Shown in pieces: positions 18,556 to 27,388 of a stretch of 64,000 nt of DNA. Every line of letters begins with the position of its first letter. Position 1 is the stretch's first letter. The notes beneath the pieces were generated by a model, which saw only the letters and a list, made by a program, of their open reading frames with translations, had not been told where the DNA came from and made no database searches. This DNA comes from Methanosarcina acetivorans C2A (lineage in GTDB: Archaea > Halobacteriota > Methanosarcinia > Methanosarcinales > Methanosarcinaceae), in the NCBI RefSeq assembly GCF_000007345.1, contig NC_003552.1, positions 558,001 to 622,000 of the forward strand. Reading direction: 5' to 3'. A program made the position numbers and the translations under genes.

Positions 18556-19233
18556 TTAATCAAAGTTCTCTTTAAGACTGCCTTCTCGGATACGCCCGAA
18601 AACTATCCCCAGCAGTAGAAACACAAAAATAGAGGCCCCGGCGTAGCCCAGGATCCCGATATTTCGGACATTCATGTTTGCAAGTGGCACCCCGATTAAC
18701 CCTGCAAGACTCAGTAAACCACTGACAATCATAAGAACCCGAACAGTTTTCTCAAGTCTCCCCGCCTTGAATACAGGTGCTGCAAAGAGCATCGAGAAGG
18801 CAAAGAAAAAGTCCCATGCGAGTATGTCCATTGTATAAGCTACGGATGGCCATTTGAAGGAAAAGAATAGCGAAGCCCACGGGAATCCTGCAGACTCTAT
18901 CTGCCGACTTACGGTAAGGATAACGAAGTGAACAGTACAGGTAATACTCGCCATAATGATCATAAATGCAAGCGCAGCAAGACTATACATTTTGGTCTCG
19001 GAAAAAGCATAAGCATGAACCGCAATCATGACAATGACCATCAATGGCGCTATCACAACGATAAGCAGCTCTAATATGGAGAAATAAGGATCACCGATTG
19101 GGTCCTGGGGAGACTTGAGTGAGAGAAATCCAAGAACCAGCGTAACCGCGTATGCTATCAAGAGAAAGAACACGGCAAAGGCTGCAGCTCTTCCCAGCAT
19201 TCGATGTTGGCTGGTGAAACCTTCCTGTTCCAT
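18556..19233 (-). CDS. Polytopic membrane protein of unknown function
   Basis: Not recognised. The 225-residue protein has six to seven predicted transmembrane helices (about residues 15-37, 50-72, 80-105, 125-150, 160-182 and 190-214). A conserved-looking central stretch (SFKWPSVAYTMDILAWDFFF) lies between helices. No catalytic motif is visible. A fragment matching its C-terminal LLLGIVFGRIRE coding region occurs on the minus strand at 25338-25390, so a paralogue once existed in the island. Confidence 0.7.
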   Translation of the reverse strand: MEQEGFTSQHRMLGRAAAFAVFFLLIAYAVTLVLGFLSLKSPQDPIGDPYFSILELLIVVIAPLMVIVMIAVHAYAFSETKMYSLAALAFMIIMASITCTVHFVILTVSRQIESAGFPWASLFFSFKWPSVAYTMDILAWDFFFAFSMLFAAPVFKAGRLEKTVRVLMIVSGLLSLAGLIGVPLANMNVRNIGILGYAGASIFVFLLLGIVFGRIREGSLKENFD

Positions 19234-19485
19234 CGTTCAACCCCGTTCATCGCTGTTGTTACTTTCCAGGGCTATCAACCATTGTAAATTAAATAATATT
19301 ATAATATCCTACACTATAATATCCTCACTCTATCAGAATGAAATTGGACTCCGGGATTAAAGCTTAATAAATATTTATAACTAGTATTCGCTTTTTTATA
19401 TGAATTGCGTATTTGAAATGTTTATCAGTTTATTTTTATTCTATTAAAATCATATTCTCGCTACATAAAACCATAATTGGAATCA

Positions 19486-19493
19486 TTTATATA
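19486..19493 (+). promoter_or_regulatory. TATA box of yggS
   Basis: TTTATATA matches the archaeal box A. It lies about 40 bases before the start at 19531, leaving a short leader with AGGGA close to the ATG. Confidence 0.6.
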
Positions 19494-19530
19494 CAACTAC
19501 TTTTGAATAAAAACAGTTTTAGGGACAGCA

Positions 19531-20181
19531 ATGCCAGTCTATGAAAATACAAAGTTGATTCTTGAGGAGATTGGAAGCACAACACTGGTTTGCGTTACCA
19601 AGACGATTGAACCTGAACGGATAAACGAAGCCATTCGGGCCGGAGCTCCTATCATTGGAGAGAACCGGGTTCAGGAGTACGAGGATAAACGTGATGATAT
19701 ACTGCCCTGTGAGACACACCTTATAGGCCATCTACAGACAAATAAAGTCAAAAAAGCCGTACATCTATTTGATGTTATTCAGTCAATTGACTCCATGAAG
19801 ATAATAAGGGATATTGACAGGAGAGCCAGGGATATTGGCAAAGTACAGAAAGTCTATCTTCAGGTTAACATCGGCAACGAGCCACAAAAATACGGATTCG
19901 GACCTGATGAGATAAAAAACGCAATAACAGAGATCCGCTCTTTAAGGAATGTCCGTGTGGAAGGTCTCATGTGCATCCCTCCTTTTGTACCCCCTGAACA
20001 AACCCGTCCCTATTTCAAGAAGATGAAGGCCCTTTTTGATGAAATGAAGCAGGAAAACCGGGACAACATCGATATCAGGACACTATCCATGGGCATGTCC
20101 GGTGACTACAGGATTGCCATCGAGGAAGGAGCCACGATGGTACGTGTGGGTTCTGCCATATTCGGGAAGAGGGAGTACTGA
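19531..20181 (+). CDS. yggS: YggS/PROSC family pyridoxal-phosphate homeostasis protein
   Basis: The 216-residue protein has a fold-type III (alanine racemase-like) PLP-binding barrel. Lys24 in CVTKT is the Schiff-base lysine. Other family signatures are IGENRVQEYEDK, HLIGHLQTNKVKKAV, IQSIDS, QVNIGNEPQKYGF, GLMCIPP and the phosphate-binding end LSMGMSGDYRIAIEEGATMVRVGSAIFG. The family buffers PLP and is found in all domains of life. Length is typical of the short archaeal forms (bacterial proteins are about 230). It is monocistronic with its own TATA box. Confidence 0.95.
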   Translation: MPVYENTKLILEEIGSTTLVCVTKTIEPERINEAIRAGAPIIGENRVQEYEDKRDDILPCETHLIGHLQTNKVKKAVHLFDVIQSIDSMKIIRDIDRRARDIGKVQKVYLQVNIGNEPQKYGFGPDEIKNAITEIRSLRNVRVEGLMCIPPFVPPEQTRPYFKKMKALFDEMKQENRDNIDIRTLSMGMSGDYRIAIEEGATMVRVGSAIFGKREY

Positions 20182-20244
20182 ATTTGTTTCTTTTACATGA
20201 CCATTCCACAGTACCAAAATGGAATATGGACTGGAATTTACTCA

Positions 20245-20720
20245 GCGTTTAATTTTTTTCACATTTTATTCGTAGAATTTTATGTGCGTTTTATTAAAGT
20301 GTAACGCACCGATTATTATGTCCTATTTGCAATGATCTCCTACGTTTTGCATACGTTGCGGAATATTCATCTAAATTCTTTCATATAAATATCTGGACGA
20401 AGTCCTCTTTTAATATATAGGTTGGATTTTGAGCCAAGCTGTATGCTCATATATCTACTTTCTCTCCAAATCATCTATACAATAATTGACTAATAAGTAA
20501 CATCTAAGCTTCAAATTAGTTGAAAAATGAATTGTTAGATGGTTTGGTCATAAAATACTTAAAGAACCAATAAAAAGGAGGTTATGGAGTTCAGAAGTAC
20601 TTTCCAGGTCACCTGAACCCCATAACAGACGCCTAAGAGGCATGGTATGTTAGCTTTGCGTATATTTAAGCTTGCCTGATTCTGCCTCTTGGGTAATATA
20701 CACGCAGGAGAAAGAACATG
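20245..20720 (+). repeat. Copy A of a ~470 bp intergenic block repeated at 31472-31935
   Basis: The block starts with TTTCACATTTTATTCGTAGA and runs through CTACGTTTTGCATACGTTG, CTCTCCAAATC and AATAAAAAGGAGGTTATGG to AAGCTTGCCTGATTCTGCCT. Block A and block B (31472-31935) align along their whole length with substitutions and small indels. A shorter copy C is at 26440-26600. Each copy lies just upstream of a gene for a secreted or membrane protein (20794, 31945, 26615), which suggests a shared leader or promoter cassette. Confidence 0.8.
20581..20626 (+). ncRNA. Conserved hairpin / short ORF in block A
   Basis: GTTATGGAGTTCAG (20581-20594) pairs with CTGAACCCCATAAC (20613-20626), 13 of 14 positions, around the loop AAGTACTTTCCAGGTC. 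Stems at the same place in copies B and C keep pairing although bases differ. An ATG in the 5' arm, preceded by AAAAAGGAGG, opens a 10-codon ORF (MEFRSTFQVT). Related peptides are encoded in the other copies, so this may be a leader peptide whose start is held in a hairpin, or a structured RNA. Which one it is cannot be decided from this sequence. Confidence 0.5.
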
Positions 20721-20793
20721 AGAATTAGTAAAAGATTCCTTAACCTATAACTAATGAAATTTTAACTAGATAGATCTTAATAGAGGAATCAAA

Positions 20794-21201
20794 ATGTCAA
20801 GAAAAAAAATTCAAATCACATTTGTGATCATCTGCCTCCTGTTAGTAAGCATTATTATTTTTACTTCTTTTGTTAAACACTACTCTCTTTTCGACAAAAA
20901 GGAAAGCGGTAATTCGTTTTTTATAATTAATTGGGGTAATAAAAGCCATGAAATTACTGTAGAAGTATTTAACTCAAAAAAAACTTCTATATTTAACGAA
21001 TCGTACATCTCAGATCCTAAAAAAGATATAGAAAGCCAATTTCCATTTAGATTGGAATCGGGGACATACATTGAAGTTACATTAGACAACAATATTACAA
21101 AGACCCAAATTATTTCTGAAGATGCTAGTGATGTAGTATTATATATAGACATAGACAGATATCCTGATGATCTATTGGTCCTAGGCATTGCTATTCCATG
21201 A
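20794..21201 (+). CDS. Small membrane-anchored extracellular protein
   Basis: The 135-residue protein has a single N-terminal transmembrane anchor (about residues 7-27) and an extracellular domain. The domain (SFFIINWGNKSHEITVEVFN through IEVTLDNNITKTQII to YIDIDRYPDDLLVLGIAIP) looks like a beta-sandwich. It is clearly related to the C-terminal domain of the lipoprotein at 25586-26113 (INHEVTVELFDLKNSSIFNK, IEVTLDNNTTENEVV, YIDAHRDDSLDLSIAVP). The two are paralogues with different anchors: a membrane helix here and a lipid there. Function is unknown. It follows block A and may be expressed from it. Confidence 0.75.
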   Translation: MSRKKIQITFVIICLLLVSIIIFTSFVKHYSLFDKKESGNSFFIINWGNKSHEITVEVFNSKKTSIFNESYISDPKKDIESQFPFRLESGTYIEVTLDNNITKTQIISEDASDVVLYIDIDRYPDDLLVLGIAIP

Positions 21202-21358
21202 ACTTAATTACCAAAATTGATATTCCCCAGGATGGTCTATATCGGATTTTCAATTCCGGGCTTACAATGAGGACCTGTAGCCATGACACAGAACACAACC
21301 AGATAATCAATGCGTTCTTATCATCCGAAAAAAAGGAAAACAAGGAAGAAACAGAGAG

Positions 21359-21400
21359 TAGGCCCGCTGAGATTAGAACTCAGGACCTCCGCCGTGTGAA
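21359..21400 (-). repeat. tRNA-Val(CAC) 3' fragment, copy 1 (att-like scar)
   Basis: About 42 bases match the 3' half of the intact tRNA-Val at 44880-44953, from the discriminator position through the T arm to the anticodon loop. There are two changes in the acceptor and T loop. The similarity continues outside the tRNA (CAAGGAAGAAACAGAGAG here, the same motif at 44862-44879). The 5' half of the tRNA is absent. Such fragments are what site-specific integration into a tRNA gene leaves behind. Confidence 0.75.
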
Positions 21401-21514
21401 TGTGTCTTATGATTTTTTATGATTTTGAAACTGAGTTCGTCAACTTATATGTAATTAGTGCCATTTTTCATATGAGCAGTTCTGCTGCTTTAATCAGGTG
21501 GGAGAATTGATAAT

Positions 21515-21841
21515 ATGGATGAGAAAAAACCCATTCTCAGACTGTATTTTGCCAAAATTAAGGAAGAATATTATAACCTATCCGAAGAGGAAAAGCAAGC
21601 TTTCATGGGTAAGGATCGCAAGCAAATGGACGAGCTCGGGATGAAGCTCCTGATGACGATTGACTGCCGCTGGTCCAGCGAAGAGTGGGATTTTATTGGG
21701 ATCGAGGAATGGCCGGATATAGAAGCTCTTGAGAAGCGCGCCAAATTCGAAAAAGAAGAACTGGAAGCATTCAGGTATGTTAAATCGAAGACTTATCTGG
21801 GTACCGGTACTCGTGGAATTGGTGAATACGGTAAAGAATGA
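21515..21841 (+). CDS. Small conserved protein, DUF6616/darcynin-like
   Basis: The 108-residue soluble protein begins MDEKKPILRLYFAKIKEEYY and contains MDELGMKLLMTIDCRWSSEE, WDFIGIEEWPDIEALEKRAK and YVKSKTYLGTG. The layout (a first strand, a helix, a strand with the 'EW..GIE.WPD' motif and a closing helix) resembles ferredoxin-like dimeric alpha/beta-barrel proteins. It matches my memory of a family annotated DUF6616. No function is known. GGTGGGAG lies about 17 bases upstream of the ATG. The gene stands between tRNA fragment 1 and a convergent surface-protein gene. Confidence 0.65.
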   Translation: MDEKKPILRLYFAKIKEEYYNLSEEEKQAFMGKDRKQMDELGMKLLMTIDCRWSSEEWDFIGIEEWPDIEALEKRAKFEKEELEAFRYVKSKTYLGTGTRGIGEYGKE

Positions 21842-21936
21842 AATCTGAGGCAAGGTGGATCTGAACCATTTAGGTATGTCGAAAAAGGACGCAAAAAGTG
21901 AAACGTAGTCCTAACTTCGGAAATAAGGCACAGAGA

Positions 21937-24219
21937 TTAATGCGCTTTACGAGTTTTTGACAATACAAGTCCTGCAATAATTAAGATCAAAACACAGAAA
22001 TAACTCATATAAGTAGACCCTACATCCGGCACATTACTGCCCGGAACCGTTACATTAACAGTTTCATACACAGCACCATAAGTTTGAGACTGCGCACTAA
22101 TTTTGACAGTGTACGTTTTTCCGGAACAGTCAGTGACTATAAAAGAGTCAGTTATCACTCCTACAGGGTTACTTACGTTGTCATTGGTGCCTGAGATTCC
22201 AAGAGGTACAAATGTTTTTCCCTCACTCATAGTACCCAGTACAAAAATTAGGTCGCTGGATTGTGATGACGAATCATAATAGCTTGCATTAATATAAGCG
22301 GCTGTATTGTTTATCGGTTTATATGTACAATTTGTACTGATCACAGTCTGCATTGGAGGTATTGCAGCTGTGTCGCCTGAAGGTATTGTAATAATATGTT
22401 GGCCCAGATTCGGGGTCAATGTGCTGGTGTACTTTTGACCGTCCAGAGTAATTGTTACAATTTTATATGTTACATCCCGAATCAAATGGAAAGTTGCTCT
22501 TCCGTCATTATTTGTCCAGGCACAAAAATTCGGTTTTTCATTAGCCAGGTCGTTATTTGGTGCATAAATCCGAATTTCACATCCGGGAACACTCTTGTTT
22601 GAATCAGTACAAACATATAACTGTACATAGTGTGGTTCTGAATAATCAGGGGTTTTAACCATTTTCAAATTTATTTCTGTGTTTATACCTGTCATATTTA
22701 CCGGTAATTCAGGACTGTTATGATAGCCTGTTGCTGAAGCAGTTAAACAATAAGTGCCTTCTTCATTGTTTACGGTGAACTGGTAAAGCCCGTCAACATC
22801 TGTAATTTGAGTACAATCCTCCTGATCATTTGATAATGTTATTACAGCACTCTGAACAGGTTGACCTGTAGCTGCATCTGTTAAGTATCCGTATACCCCG
22901 GAATAAACTGTAGCCGATTTTTTTCCATTTACGGTGAAGAAACTTACTGGACTGTTATATACCCATGAATTATGAACATCATCATGTGCACCGATTTTTA
23001 TAGCATACGTCCCTGTGGAGCTTATCGGTACATTTGCAGATGTTTGTGAAGTGTTAAGACTGTATATTAAGTGAGAAGAATCGAATTGTGATGCACTGTT
23101 ATATACATTGATAGAATAACTTGTTGCATTTAAATATGACCAGCTTATACTTACGTATCCGTTGACAGTTGAAATCGTACTGTCATCAGCTGGAAAAGTA
23201 ACGGAAGGTATTACAGAACCATTGTAATCAGGCAAATTTCTGGTGCCATTATCTGCAACATACCCGTAATCTTCCGTACCCCTGGAGCATGAATAGGAGC
23301 TGGTTACAATATTGCCAGTTGATACAATATCCAGCCCGCCAATTCCATTATATGACGGACTGTTATAGAATATATTGTTTGAAACGGTACCGCTGCCTGA
23401 ACTGGTTCCATCCGCAAGGTCTTGATAAATTGTATTTAGTCGAAGTGTCGAAAATATGTTATTATGAATATTAAGGCCTGTTACATCCCCTCCCATTACT
23501 TCTACACCAGCATTCCCGGAACCGGTATCAGTGTAGAAAGTATTTTTGTAAATTTGAACGTTTTTCGTATTATGAATTTTAATGCAAGAATTTATAAAAG
23601 TGCCCCAGCAATTATTATATATCGAAATTCCATCCCCGGCTGACCATGCATCAAAACTGTCATGCCCGGGTTTGCATACTGTATTATAAACCTGAACATT
23701 GTTCGTATTTCTACTACAGTAAATAAAGTCTCCCATACTGTATTGCATTTTTAAGTCATGAACAGCTACATTTGAACAGCCACGTAAATAAACTCCTTTT
23801 TCATACTCCCTATACCTGTTGCTTGCGGCATGCATTATGCTTAAAGACTCCCAACCGCCATCAATTAAGAAATTCGAGATTTCAATATCTGAAACACCTT
23901 CGCAATGAATAATATTTTGAGTTGCAAAATTAGAGCTCGGATTGTCGCAATAGATAACGGTTGCCCCAATCCCATTTCCATTAAGGGTTACCCCTGATTT
24001 CATGATTATGGGGGAACTTATGTGAAACGTGGTCGATGCAAGCTGTACAGTGTCACCCGAATTTGCTGATTCTATGGCAGCGTTAATAACCTTCTGGTCG
24101 TCTGAACCTGCAGGGCTAAAGGAAGTTCCCGGACCTACATTGATAACTGAACCTGAACAATTTGTTGAAAAAAAGCAGATAGATATAAGGAAAGAGATAA
24201 AAAGATTTTTAGATTTCAT
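21937..24219 (-). CDS. Secreted right-handed parallel beta-helix protein with a carboxypeptidase-regulatory-like domain
   Basis: The 760-residue protein has a signal peptide (about 1-23). Residues 25-340 are beta-helix coils (NGNGIGATVIYCD, CEGVSDIEISNFLIDGGWES, NTNNVQVYNTVCK, NTKNVQIYKNTFYTDTG), the fold of pectate lyases and related carbohydrate-active proteins. A fibronectin-like part follows (about 345-430), then a carboxypeptidase-regulatory-like domain (YGYLTDAATGQPVQSAVITL), a further beta-rich region and a C-terminal membrane helix with a basic end (about 738-760). It probably sits on the cell surface and binds or modifies polysaccharide, such as methanochondroitin. That role is inferred. 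Start codon context is A+T-rich without a strong ribosome site. Confidence 0.8.
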   Translation of the reverse strand: MKSKNLFISFLISICFFSTNCSGSVINVGPGTSFSPAGSDDQKVINAAIESANSGDTVQLASTTFHISSPIIMKSGVTLNGNGIGATVIYCDNPSSNFATQNIIHCEGVSDIEISNFLIDGGWESLSIMHAASNRYREYEKGVYLRGCSNVAVHDLKMQYSMGDFIYCSRNTNNVQVYNTVCKPGHDSFDAWSAGDGISIYNNCWGTFINSCIKIHNTKNVQIYKNTFYTDTGSGNAGVEVMGGDVTGLNIHNNIFSTLRLNTIYQDLADGTSSGSGTVSNNIFYNSPSYNGIGGLDIVSTGNIVTSSYSCSRGTEDYGYVADNGTRNLPDYNGSVIPSVTFPADDSTISTVNGYVSISWSYLNATSYSINVYNSASQFDSSHLIYSLNTSQTSANVPISSTGTYAIKIGAHDDVHNSWVYNSPVSFFTVNGKKSATVYSGVYGYLTDAATGQPVQSAVITLSNDQEDCTQITDVDGLYQFTVNNEEGTYCLTASATGYHNSPELPVNMTGINTEINLKMVKTPDYSEPHYVQLYVCTDSNKSVPGCEIRIYAPNNDLANEKPNFCAWTNNDGRATFHLIRDVTYKIVTITLDGQKYTSTLTPNLGQHIITIPSGDTAAIPPMQTVISTNCTYKPINNTAAYINASYYDSSSQSSDLIFVLGTMSEGKTFVPLGISGTNDNVSNPVGVITDSFIVTDCSGKTYTVKISAQSQTYGAVYETVNVTVPGSNVPDVGSTYMSYFCVLILIIAGLVLSKTRKAH

Positions 24220-24615
24220 GCTTATTAATAACCTCTCTGATAGGCGAACCCAATTCTATTTTTTATATCTACTTCCTTTTTTATTATCAAAACTAAAGAC
24301 AAATTTCAAAATTAGTTACAATCAAAGAAAATTCATTACTTGATTTGAAGTGCCGTGTCAACATTATTTGTTGTCCCCTTCTTAACTTTCCCCAAATGTT
24401 AATGTACTGTTCTTCTATAAGTATTTGAGCTAGTCTCCTTTGAATAGCCCTAAATCTGAATTTCAATTTTAGAAATGTAAATGGAATATGAGCCTTTGAA
24501 TTCTGTTCAAGGTTGTACAACTCGAAGAAAAATCTGACCTCAAAGCAAGAGTTGAAGCATTTGAAAAAAAGCTCTATAAGCTCTTAGAATCCGAAAAGAA
24601 AGAATATAATAGTAG
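24220..24615. other. Intergenic region with the coding-like flank of tRNA fragment 2
   Basis: At 24530-24600 the plus strand reads like the end of a coiled-coil protein (LKARVEAFEKKLYKLLESEK type). Related sequence lies just before four other tRNA-Val copies (34934, 38867, 39835, 43125). A minus-strand open frame at 24293-24520 has no start signal and was not accepted. TATA-like sequence upstream of the beta-helix gene (about 24257) may be its promoter. Confidence 0.5.
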
Positions 24616-24660
24616 TAGGCTCGCTGAGATCCGAACTCAGGGTCTCCGCCGTGTGAAGGC
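24616..24660 (-). repeat. tRNA-Val(CAC) 3' fragment, copy 2 (att-like scar)
   Basis: This is the 3' half of tRNA-Val with three substitutions, including TCGCTGAG in the acceptor and CCGAACTCAGGG in the T arm. The downstream sequence to 24773 is shared with copy 6 (43171-43282), and so is the GyrI-like gene that follows. That shows a duplication of fragment plus gene. Confidence 0.75.
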
Positions 24661-24773
24661 TGGGGAATGCAAGAGTATGAATTGACAGACCATCTAATTG
24701 AATGGGGCTAAATAATCCTTACCTTTATATCACAGTTTTTCAATCTATTTTCAATAGATAAAGGAGGTTTTTG

Positions 24774-25250
24774 ATGTCCGAGGTTACTATTGTCGAACTT
24801 AGCCCACAGCCTGTGCTTGGCATTCGAAAAACAGGAGCTTACCGGGAAATTCCGGTGATGCTTAATAGAATTTGTGAGTTTGCTTTCAGCAAAAATATTC
24901 AGATTACCGGCTATCCTGTTTTCCTCTGGCATGAGACTACAGTTGAAGAAGCCCAAAAAGCGGAAGTAGATGAAAATGCCGATATCGAAGTTGCATTTCC
25001 CATATCAGAATTTGTTGAAAATACCGGGGATGAGGAAATTAAGGTATATGAGCTTCCGGGAGGGAAAATGGCAAAGGTCGTTCATGAGGGTCCTTATGAA
25101 GAGAGTATTCTCACTTATGAAAAACTGTTTTTCTGGATTACAGAAAATGGAAAAAGAATTGCTGGTCCCGTCCGTGAAGTATATCTGAATGATCCTCAAG
25201 AGGTTAAGCCTGAAGAGATATTGACTGAAATTTATGCTCCTCTGGAATGA
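24774..25250 (+). CDS. GyrI-like small-molecule-binding protein, paralogue 1
   Basis: The 158-residue protein has the GyrI/SOUL-like effector-binding fold alone, without a DNA-binding domain (VTIVELSPQPVLGIRKTGAY, WHETTVEEAQKA, DIEVAFPISEF, ELPGGKMAKVVHEGPYEE, REVYLNDPQEV, EILTEIYAPLE). The conserved Glu in TEIYAPL is the usual ligand-contacting residue of the family. The ATG at 24774 is chosen over a TTG three bases earlier because AAGGAGG lies at the right distance. The copy at 43283-43759 is nearly the same. Ligand and role are unknown; some family members bind drugs or hydrolyse cyclopropanoid toxins. Confidence 0.88.
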   Translation: MSEVTIVELSPQPVLGIRKTGAYREIPVMLNRICEFAFSKNIQITGYPVFLWHETTVEEAQKAEVDENADIEVAFPISEFVENTGDEEIKVYELPGGKMAKVVHEGPYEESILTYEKLFFWITENGKRIAGPVREVYLNDPQEVKPEEILTEIYAPLE

Positions 25251-25337
25251 TTTGGGAAAAAACCGGGTAGTGACCCTGGCGAATCAGACTCCTGATCGAT
25301 AACCGGACTTTACATGGTTGCTTCTGGCAATTGTTTG

Positions 25338-25390
25338 GTACGCCCGAAAACTATTCCCCGCAGTAGAAACACAGCCATAGTTAGCCTCAG
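25338..25390 (-). pseudogene. 3' remnant of a paralogue of the membrane protein at 18556-19233
   Basis: The stretch GTACGCCCGAAAACTATTCC, followed by CCGCAGTAGAAACACA, matches 18590-18630, which encodes the C-terminal LLLGIVFGRIRE of that protein on the minus strand. Only about 15 codons remain. Confidence 0.55.
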
Positions 25391-25585
25391 GGTCTACTTG
25401 TTCTAAAACGTCGTTTTAATAAAGTGGTCTATTCTAATTCACTTAAGGTACAGAGGTCTATTCAAACGCCGGGCTCCAAAATTCTATGCATTTTAACACT
25501 TAAAATGATCCCATTTTGAAAAGAGAAAAAAAGCTTCAGGATGTTCAATGCAAATTTCTAATACTTCTGAGACATTGATATATTT
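25391..25585. other. Spacer upstream of the lipoprotein gene
   Basis: It contains an A+T-rich stretch with ACATTGATATATTT (about 25572-25585) directly before the ATG at 25586. That leaves almost no leader, so the lipoprotein mRNA could be nearly leaderless or start upstream. There is no clear ribosome site. Confidence 0.35.
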
Positions 25586-26113
25586 ATGAAATTTTCACAA
25601 CTGATTGCCACAATCATCTGTCTATCCCTGGCACTTATAGCAGCCGGATGCACAGATTCTGCCGATACTCCTTCAGAGGCAAATCTTACTGAAGAAACAT
25701 CTTCAGCCGAGCAGCCCACAGAACCACAGCCCACAGAACTTCCTGCACCAGTTCCGACAACTGAACAAACAGCTGCTCAAAATGAAAGTAATTTTCCTTC
25801 TGACAAAAAAGAAGGCTATACTCTGTATATCATAAACAATCATGGAAATATAAATCATGAAGTCACTGTAGAATTATTTGACTTAAAAAATTCCTCTATA
25901 TTTAACAAATCATATATTCTAGCTCCTGATGAACAAATAAAAAGCGAATCCTCTGTTGGATTAGCAGATAGGACACGCATTGAAGTTACATTGGATAACA
26001 ATACTACAGAAAATGAAGTCGTTCTCGGAGATTTGAGTGATGTAGCGATCTTATATATCTATATAGATGCACATCGAGATGATTCATTGGATCTAAGCAT
26101 TGCTGTTCCATGA
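25586..26113 (+). CDS. Secreted lipoprotein, paralogue of the 20794 protein
   Basis: The 175-residue protein has a signal peptide ending in the lipobox LIAAGC, with Cys22 as the predicted lipidated residue. A Pro/Glu/Thr-rich linker follows (about 25-75; QPTEPQPTELPAPVPTT). The globular domain (about 80-175) is shared with the protein at 20794-21201. The linker would hold the domain above the S-layer base. Function is unknown. Confidence 0.8.
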   Translation: MKFSQLIATIICLSLALIAAGCTDSADTPSEANLTEETSSAEQPTEPQPTELPAPVPTTEQTAAQNESNFPSDKKEGYTLYIINNHGNINHEVTVELFDLKNSSIFNKSYILAPDEQIKSESSVGLADRTRIEVTLDNNTTENEVVLGDLSDVAILYIYIDAHRDDSLDLSIAVP

Positions 26114-26614
26114 ATTTGATGATATTAACTGAATAAGGTTCTCTTAAATTCACTTTCTTATCAAGATGGAAGAAATGCTGTATTAAATGCTGTATTATTA
26201 CTTGTAAAGGATGAGACTCGGTTAAAATGCTATGTTTCTTTTTGTTAGTCTCTTTTTGTTAATCTCTTTTTGTAAAAATTATACCATGTCTCTTTTTTTA
26301 CTGTTTGCAGGTATCAAGGACGGAGGTGTTCTGGATATTGTTCAGGATATTATTATTTCCAGGGATATGAAGAATACAAAAATAAGTTTCATCCAGGGTC
26401 TTCACAAAACAAAAGTAAAAGAAAAATTACAGACTCAAAATGAGTTGAAATACAGATAGTTAGATGATATGGTCGGAAAATTTATAAGGGGTAACAAGGA
26501 GAAATTTATAGAGTTTAAAAGTACTTTTCGGGTTACTCGAATTTCATAAAATATGCCCTAGGAGACATGAGTTCTGTTAGCTATGTGTATTATCGACACC
26601 TTGGAGCTATACTA
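26114..26614 (+). repeat. Intergenic region with partial copy C of the repeated block
   Basis: From about 26440 to 26600 the sequence follows blocks A and B (GTTAGATGATATGGTC, AACAAGGAGAAATTTATAGA, AAAAGTACTTTTCGGGTTAC, GTTAGCTATGTGTAT). The hairpin arms are TTTATAGAGTT (26505-26515) and AATTTCATAAA (26540-26550), which pair with two G-U pairs and one mismatch. The short ORF starts with ATA instead of ATG here. An open frame at 26232-26459 shows no motif and no ribosome site and is not called. Confidence 0.6.
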
Positions 26615-27280
26615 ATGAATAGAATTTCAATACGTCAGACAAGAGTGTCATTGTTCCTGATATCACTCACTTTTTTAACTATGTGGATCGAATTCATTAT
26701 TTGTAATTTTATTACACTGCATATGCCTTATAGGGAGTTTATAAATCCCCTGATGTTGTACCTCCTTTCACTGTTTCTTCCTGCAGCCGGACTTTTAGTT
26801 TTTATGAAAAATAATAGAAAAATCTCATCCAGATGGTATTTGGGAATTCCATTTCTTCTGGGACTTATTCTAAATACGTTTCTCAGAGACTTCATGTTTA
26901 TGAATCCATTTAGCCCCTATGCCGTTAACCTCTTTTATGGTCAGCCATTCATAGCCACCTTTCCCATCCTTTACAGATGGCATATTTTAGAGTTTCTGTC
27001 TCCGAATGACTCTATAGTGAATTCCACTGTCTTGTTTTTCATTTATATCTTCTTTTCGATTTCCGTTGCACTATTCTGCCTCTCTGTCCCGGAAGAAAAG
27101 AGAAAAAAATTGATGGCTCCTTTTGCACTTTCTCTCATAGCAGCATTTTCGAATTTGGTCCGCTTTATATTGGGATGGATAACAGTAGAAAGTATTGTAG
27201 TCTATCACTCCTTTTTGATATCTTTAATAGCTACTCTTCTTATTGGTTTCTGCTTCATGGTAATAGCTGACAGTTTTTAA
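26615..27280 (+). CDS. Polytopic membrane protein of unknown function
   Basis: Not recognised. The protein has 221 residues from the ATG at 26615, chosen because GGAG lies eight bases upstream; a longer frame reaches back to 26567 into repeat block C. There are six predicted membrane helices (about 10-33, 42-65, 75-92, 135-158, 170-190, 198-218). Between helices 3 and 4 a loop (DFMFMNPFSPYAVNLFYGQP) is rich in aromatic residues. It may be an integral membrane enzyme or permease remnant. It lies downstream of repeat block C, like the other two genes that follow copies of this block. Confidence 0.6.
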   Translation: MNRISIRQTRVSLFLISLTFLTMWIEFIICNFITLHMPYREFINPLMLYLLSLFLPAAGLLVFMKNNRKISSRWYLGIPFLLGLILNTFLRDFMFMNPFSPYAVNLFYGQPFIATFPILYRWHILEFLSPNDSIVNSTVLFFIYIFFSISVALFCLSVPEEKRKKLMAPFALSLIAAFSNLVRFILGWITVESIVVYHSFLISLIATLLIGFCFMVIADSF

Positions 27281-27388
27281 TATGTTCCGGAATCGCAAAA
27301 GTTGACCATTAATTTCACTGGGAATTGACTGCAATAGATTCAAAACCCAGATACTAATAAGAGGACCACGAATACCCCGCCTTCAGGA

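Noticed and set aside
21359-21400. Functional second tRNA-Val gene
   Set aside because: This and the other five fragments lack the acceptor 5' strand, the D arm and half of the anticodon stem.
24293-24520. 75-codon minus-strand ORF
   Set aside because: No start signal, and it overlaps the likely promoter of the beta-helix gene and the flank repeat of tRNA fragment 2.
26232-26459. 75-codon plus-strand ORF before repeat block C
   Set aside because: Hydrophobic start without ribosome site, ends inside the repeat, no recognisable domain; too weak to call.
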